A stretch of 10,000 nt of DNA from Chrysomallon squamiferum. Its lineage: Eukaryota; Mollusca; Gastropoda; Neomphalida; Peltospiridae. Of the stretch, positions 7,664 to 10,000 are shown one piece after another. Every line of letters begins with the position of its first letter. The first letter of the stretch is position 1. Position numbers and translations under genes: made by a program. A model generated the notes under the pieces. It saw nothing but the letters and a program-made list of their open reading frames with translations. It did not search any database and was not told the origin of the DNA. The stretch lies in contig CM022668.1 in the NCBI GenBank assembly GCA_012295275.1, forward strand, positions 10,759,363 through 10,769,362, given 5' to 3'.

Positions 7664-8512
7664 TAGCACCTTCACTGCTGTCGCTCTGGACGTGTTGTGT
7701 CTGTCGTACTCACTAGAGAGACAGAGTAGCCATGACAGCTTCATACTGTGTTTCACACGAAACTGATAATTAAACTATCTCAAAAATGTTAAAATTGTCT
7801 TGACGGATGGCTAAACAGAACCCTAATTATTTGATAATGTCGGCAATTAAAGGCAGGTTATTTAATTATTCTAATTATTGATACACGTGAATTCGAAATC
7901 ACGTACCTCTAACATCATTCATCCCGCTCCAGTAATTAGCATAGTTATTTTTATTTATTATTTTTTTTTTTTTAGCTTTTGTCGTTGGTTTATATATTTT
8001 TACCCCTATTTTATTAACAGAGACTAGATACTCATAAGAATACATACATGTACATTTATTAATTTAATAAGATTTTCTATGGCTAACATGCAGAAAACAA
8101 ATGTATCTAATAAAAGTAGTTTCATGAAATCCATCTTTCAATGATAAAACAAAAAACGAACTTATCTATCTTCACCAGTTTAGAAAAAAAAATAAAATAA
8201 TTAAAAAATGACAGTAATACGAAAAATATTAATCCAACTTCCTCCAGAATGACGTCAGAATATGACGTTAATATCTGCCGCATCATAAGGTCAGAATGCC
8301 ATCTAAAAATTAAGTTTGGACAAAATGTTAATATTGTTGCACTTGGTCTTTGAGCTAAGATGAAAGGTTTTCTTCCTCCTACGGGATGATTCAAATGTTA
8401 AATCTTGTTGGATCTTAGTATGGTAGAGCAACTTCCAAATGTTGCATCGATGTAGAATTTTGAGTTTAGATTTGTACTCACTGTAGATACGTTCACTTTT
8501 CTTTTATACGAC

Positions 8513-8517
<5 letters not shown>

Positions 8518-8558
<41 letters not shown>
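8518..8558. repeat. (ATT)n repeat
   Basis: About 13 ATT units in AT-rich intergenic DNA. Confidence 0.95.
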
Positions 8559-8810
8559 CATTATTATATTTCACTTTATTTCTCAAATAATATTGAAAAG
8601 GTGATAAAAGAAGAAAAATTTAATTCTGATTATTATTATTATTTGTTTATATATATATATTGCTATATATTTATGATGATGATAATGGTGACGATGATGA
8701 CGATATTTATTTGATGATCAGGTTTAGTAAGTTTTTTTCATTGTATTTAATAATGTTCGAGTATTAAATCGGATTATTCCCGATTTTGGCAGTGAGATTA
8801 TAACACATCT

Positions 8811-8867
8811 TAACTGGACACGCCAGTTGTTCCATTTCTGGCAGTTTATTGCTCACCCTTACTAATT
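8811..8867 (+). repeat. Internal direct repeat, copy 1
   Basis: CACGCCAGTTGTTCCATTTC and following bases match copy 2 at 23 of 26 positions in the core, with gapped similarity continuing through CTCAC...TTAC.TAAT. It includes a small hairpin, AACTGG/CCAGTT. Confidence 0.6.
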
Positions 8868-9200
8868 GGTGTTCCGTCACCTTAATTCATGGCCCATCGC
8901 CTTAATTGATGCTCTTTTGTTAAACTGTATTTTGTCTACAATTTGAAAGCACATTCAGTAACACTTTACACACGAAATGTCCCAGAAAGCACTCCACCGC
9001 AAACAGGAAGCCGTGTCCCGTGAACACGTGACGTATTCCAATCCCAGCTGGAAGAGCTTGTGCTTGTCTTCTAGTAGTATTTCCTGTCTTCAAACATTAA
9101 TTTTCTTGCAGTCTCGATTCCGGCTCACCTTTGCTCTTCACTGCTCGTTAAGGTTAATGTCGTTAATCGCCGCCTCTGTTCTTCATGCCTCTAAATTGGC

Positions 9201-9270
9201 CTTAATTGCTCACGCCAGTTTTCCCATTTCTGGAAGCGGATTAGAACAACTCACTGCTTACCTAATCTGG
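9201..9270 (+). repeat. Internal direct repeat, copy 2
   Basis: TTAATTGCTCACGCCAGTTT and following bases form the second copy of the repeat at 8811. It lies just inside the right inverted repeat, whereas copy 1 lies just inside the left one. Confidence 0.6.
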
Positions 9271-9292
9271 AGACTGCCAATTTTGGGAACAT

Positions 9293-9554
9293 ACCATAAA
9301 ATCATTTATGCCTGAGAAAATGTATTAGAAAGTATTATTTCTTGTTCTGATGATTCCTATTAGATATTTTATTTGAAAAATATCTAGAGAAAAAACCATT
9401 TGAAAGAAATTGTGAAGTTGTATTCATTAAAAGTACAAAATTAAATATTTATTACAAGTAACTTTGGCGTCTTCTGTAAAATATACGTATTCGAATTTGT
9501 ATTTATTTGTTGTAATTGTTTCTGAGATTAGTATTGTTGTTGTTGCTGTTGTTG

Positions 9555-9586
<32 letters not shown>

Positions 9587-9672
9587 TATTACTATTATTG
9601 TAGTTCTATTGTTTTATTTTATTTTATTTTATTTTTCGTTATTTTTGTTTGTTTATTTATTATTATTATTTC

Positions 9673-9717
<45 letters not shown>

Positions 9718-10000
9718 GTGCTTTTTCTTTGTAATTTCCATAAAGTCCTGCGTTTATTGTTTCTAACAATACTTTATTTTAACAGAAAAGATAAACGGAT
9801 TTTTATCTGAACTTGCTGATCAAGTAAGAACTGATCAGTGTATGATTATGGGATACAACGCATTAATTCATCAGATGAAACTGAAAACAAATAGTATACT
9901 ATGCATAGGACTTGTCTAACGATTTATTTTATTTATACCCATACATATATTTACTAAACCGTTTATGAGGGTTTGACTTTATGTCCACGTGTACTGATTA
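9293..10000. other. AT-rich DNA with simple repeats and one exon-like stretch
   Basis: Mostly low-complexity (TGT)n, (TTA)n and (TTTTA)n between 9534 and 9717. After these, an acceptor-like TTTATTTTAACAG ends at 9785 and an open frame runs from 9786 to a stop at 9917-9919 (see findings). No domain is recognised in it. Confidence 0.55.
9534..9717. repeat. Compound (TGT)n, (TTA)n, (TTTTA)n repeat region
   Basis: (TGT)n up to about 9558, (TTA)n at 9557-9586, (TTTTA)n near 9612-9635 and (TTA)n at 9675-9717. Long Leu, Tyr and Ile runs in translated frames over this region are artefacts. Confidence 0.93.

Larger units (their letters stand above)
7100..8772. other. Intergenic AT-rich DNA, no gene recognised
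   Basis: It holds small items only: a TATA-box-like GTATAAAAG near 7256, paired palindromes at 7625-7663, two CRE-like sites at 8250-8270, and an (ATT)n repeat at 8518-8558. The minus-strand open frame at 8394-8122 has no recognisable domain and ends in low-complexity Phe-rich sequence, so I do not call it a gene. Confidence 0.55.
8773..9292. mobile_element. Putative non-autonomous element with terminal inverted repeats
   Basis: This 520-bp block is visibly richer in G+C than its flanks. Its ends are imperfect inverted repeats: 8773-8800 contains TTCCCGATTTTGGCAGT, and 9263-9292 contains ACTGCCAATTTTGGGAA, whose reverse complement agrees at 14 of 17 positions, with further matching AGATTA/TAATCT just inside. 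It also carries a diverged direct repeat around CACGCCAGTT...CCATTTCTGG. No transposase is encoded: the longest frame (8977-9315) has no known motif and runs beyond the block. No convincing target-site duplication is visible. It could be a MITE-like element or part of a larger repeat. Confidence 0.4.

Noticed and set aside
7880-7905. Inverted ACGTGA...TCACGT as a tRNA-like or operator structure
   Set aside because: Only a 6-base stem; no tRNA A or B box pattern and no further support.
8122-8394. 90-codon minus-strand open frame
   Set aside because: No domain recognised, Phe/Ile-rich low-complexity second half, no splice signals supporting an exon.
8977-9315. 112-codon plus-strand open frame
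   Set aside because: No known motif or splice context, and it overlaps the right end of the putative repeat element; its composition follows the element, not a gene.

Overview
This is eukaryotic, animal DNA. It is strongly AT-rich, has long introns with GT...AG boundaries, and carries many long microsatellites ((GA)n, (CT)n, (GT)n, (ATT)n, (GTAT)n). The protein domains found, an F-type-lectin-like (FTP) domain and thrombospondin type 1 (TSP1) repeats, together with a Tc1 transposon relic, suggest a mollusc, and a cephalopod such as an octopus is my best guess. That is inference from style and domain content; no marker here identifies the species.

Left half (1-~5605), plus strand: the 3' part of one multi-exon gene. 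I can read seven coding exons: the end of an FTP domain (..146), four TSP1-repeat exons (509-688, 989-1180, 1581-1772, 2416-2607), a transmembrane exon (4790-4889) and the last coding exon with the stop (5102-5204). Joined at the proposed splice sites they stay in one open frame of 367 codons plus stop. Every TSP1 exon is phase 1-1, and three of the four are exactly 192 bp. The product would be a type I membrane protein: extracellular FTP lectin-like domain, four TSP1 repeats, a short Ser/Thr/Pro stalk, one membrane helix and a 34-residue basic tail. A 3'UTR with an AATAAA signal at 5584 follows. The fourth TSP1 repeat has lost cysteines 1 and 5, which pair with each other in group 1 TSP1 domains.

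The large intron before the transmembrane exon (2608-4789) holds a 1468-bp Tc1-type (DD34E) transposon at a TA site, in antisense orientation. Its transposase is dead: two in-frame TAG codons, one frameshift, and Asn in place of the second catalytic Asp.

Right half (~5606-10000): mostly AT-rich, repeat-filled DNA with no convincing complete gene. Two items stand out. One is a minus-strand FTP-domain N-terminal fragment (7093-6992) cut off by an (AAAAT)n tract, which hints at a related gene or pseudogene nearby. The other is a GC-richer block (8773-9292) bounded by imperfect inverted repeats and containing a diverged direct repeat, possibly an undescribed non-autonomous element. Minor items are paired palindromes at 7625-7663, an inverted repeat at 6408-6465, and an exon-like open stretch at 9786-9919.
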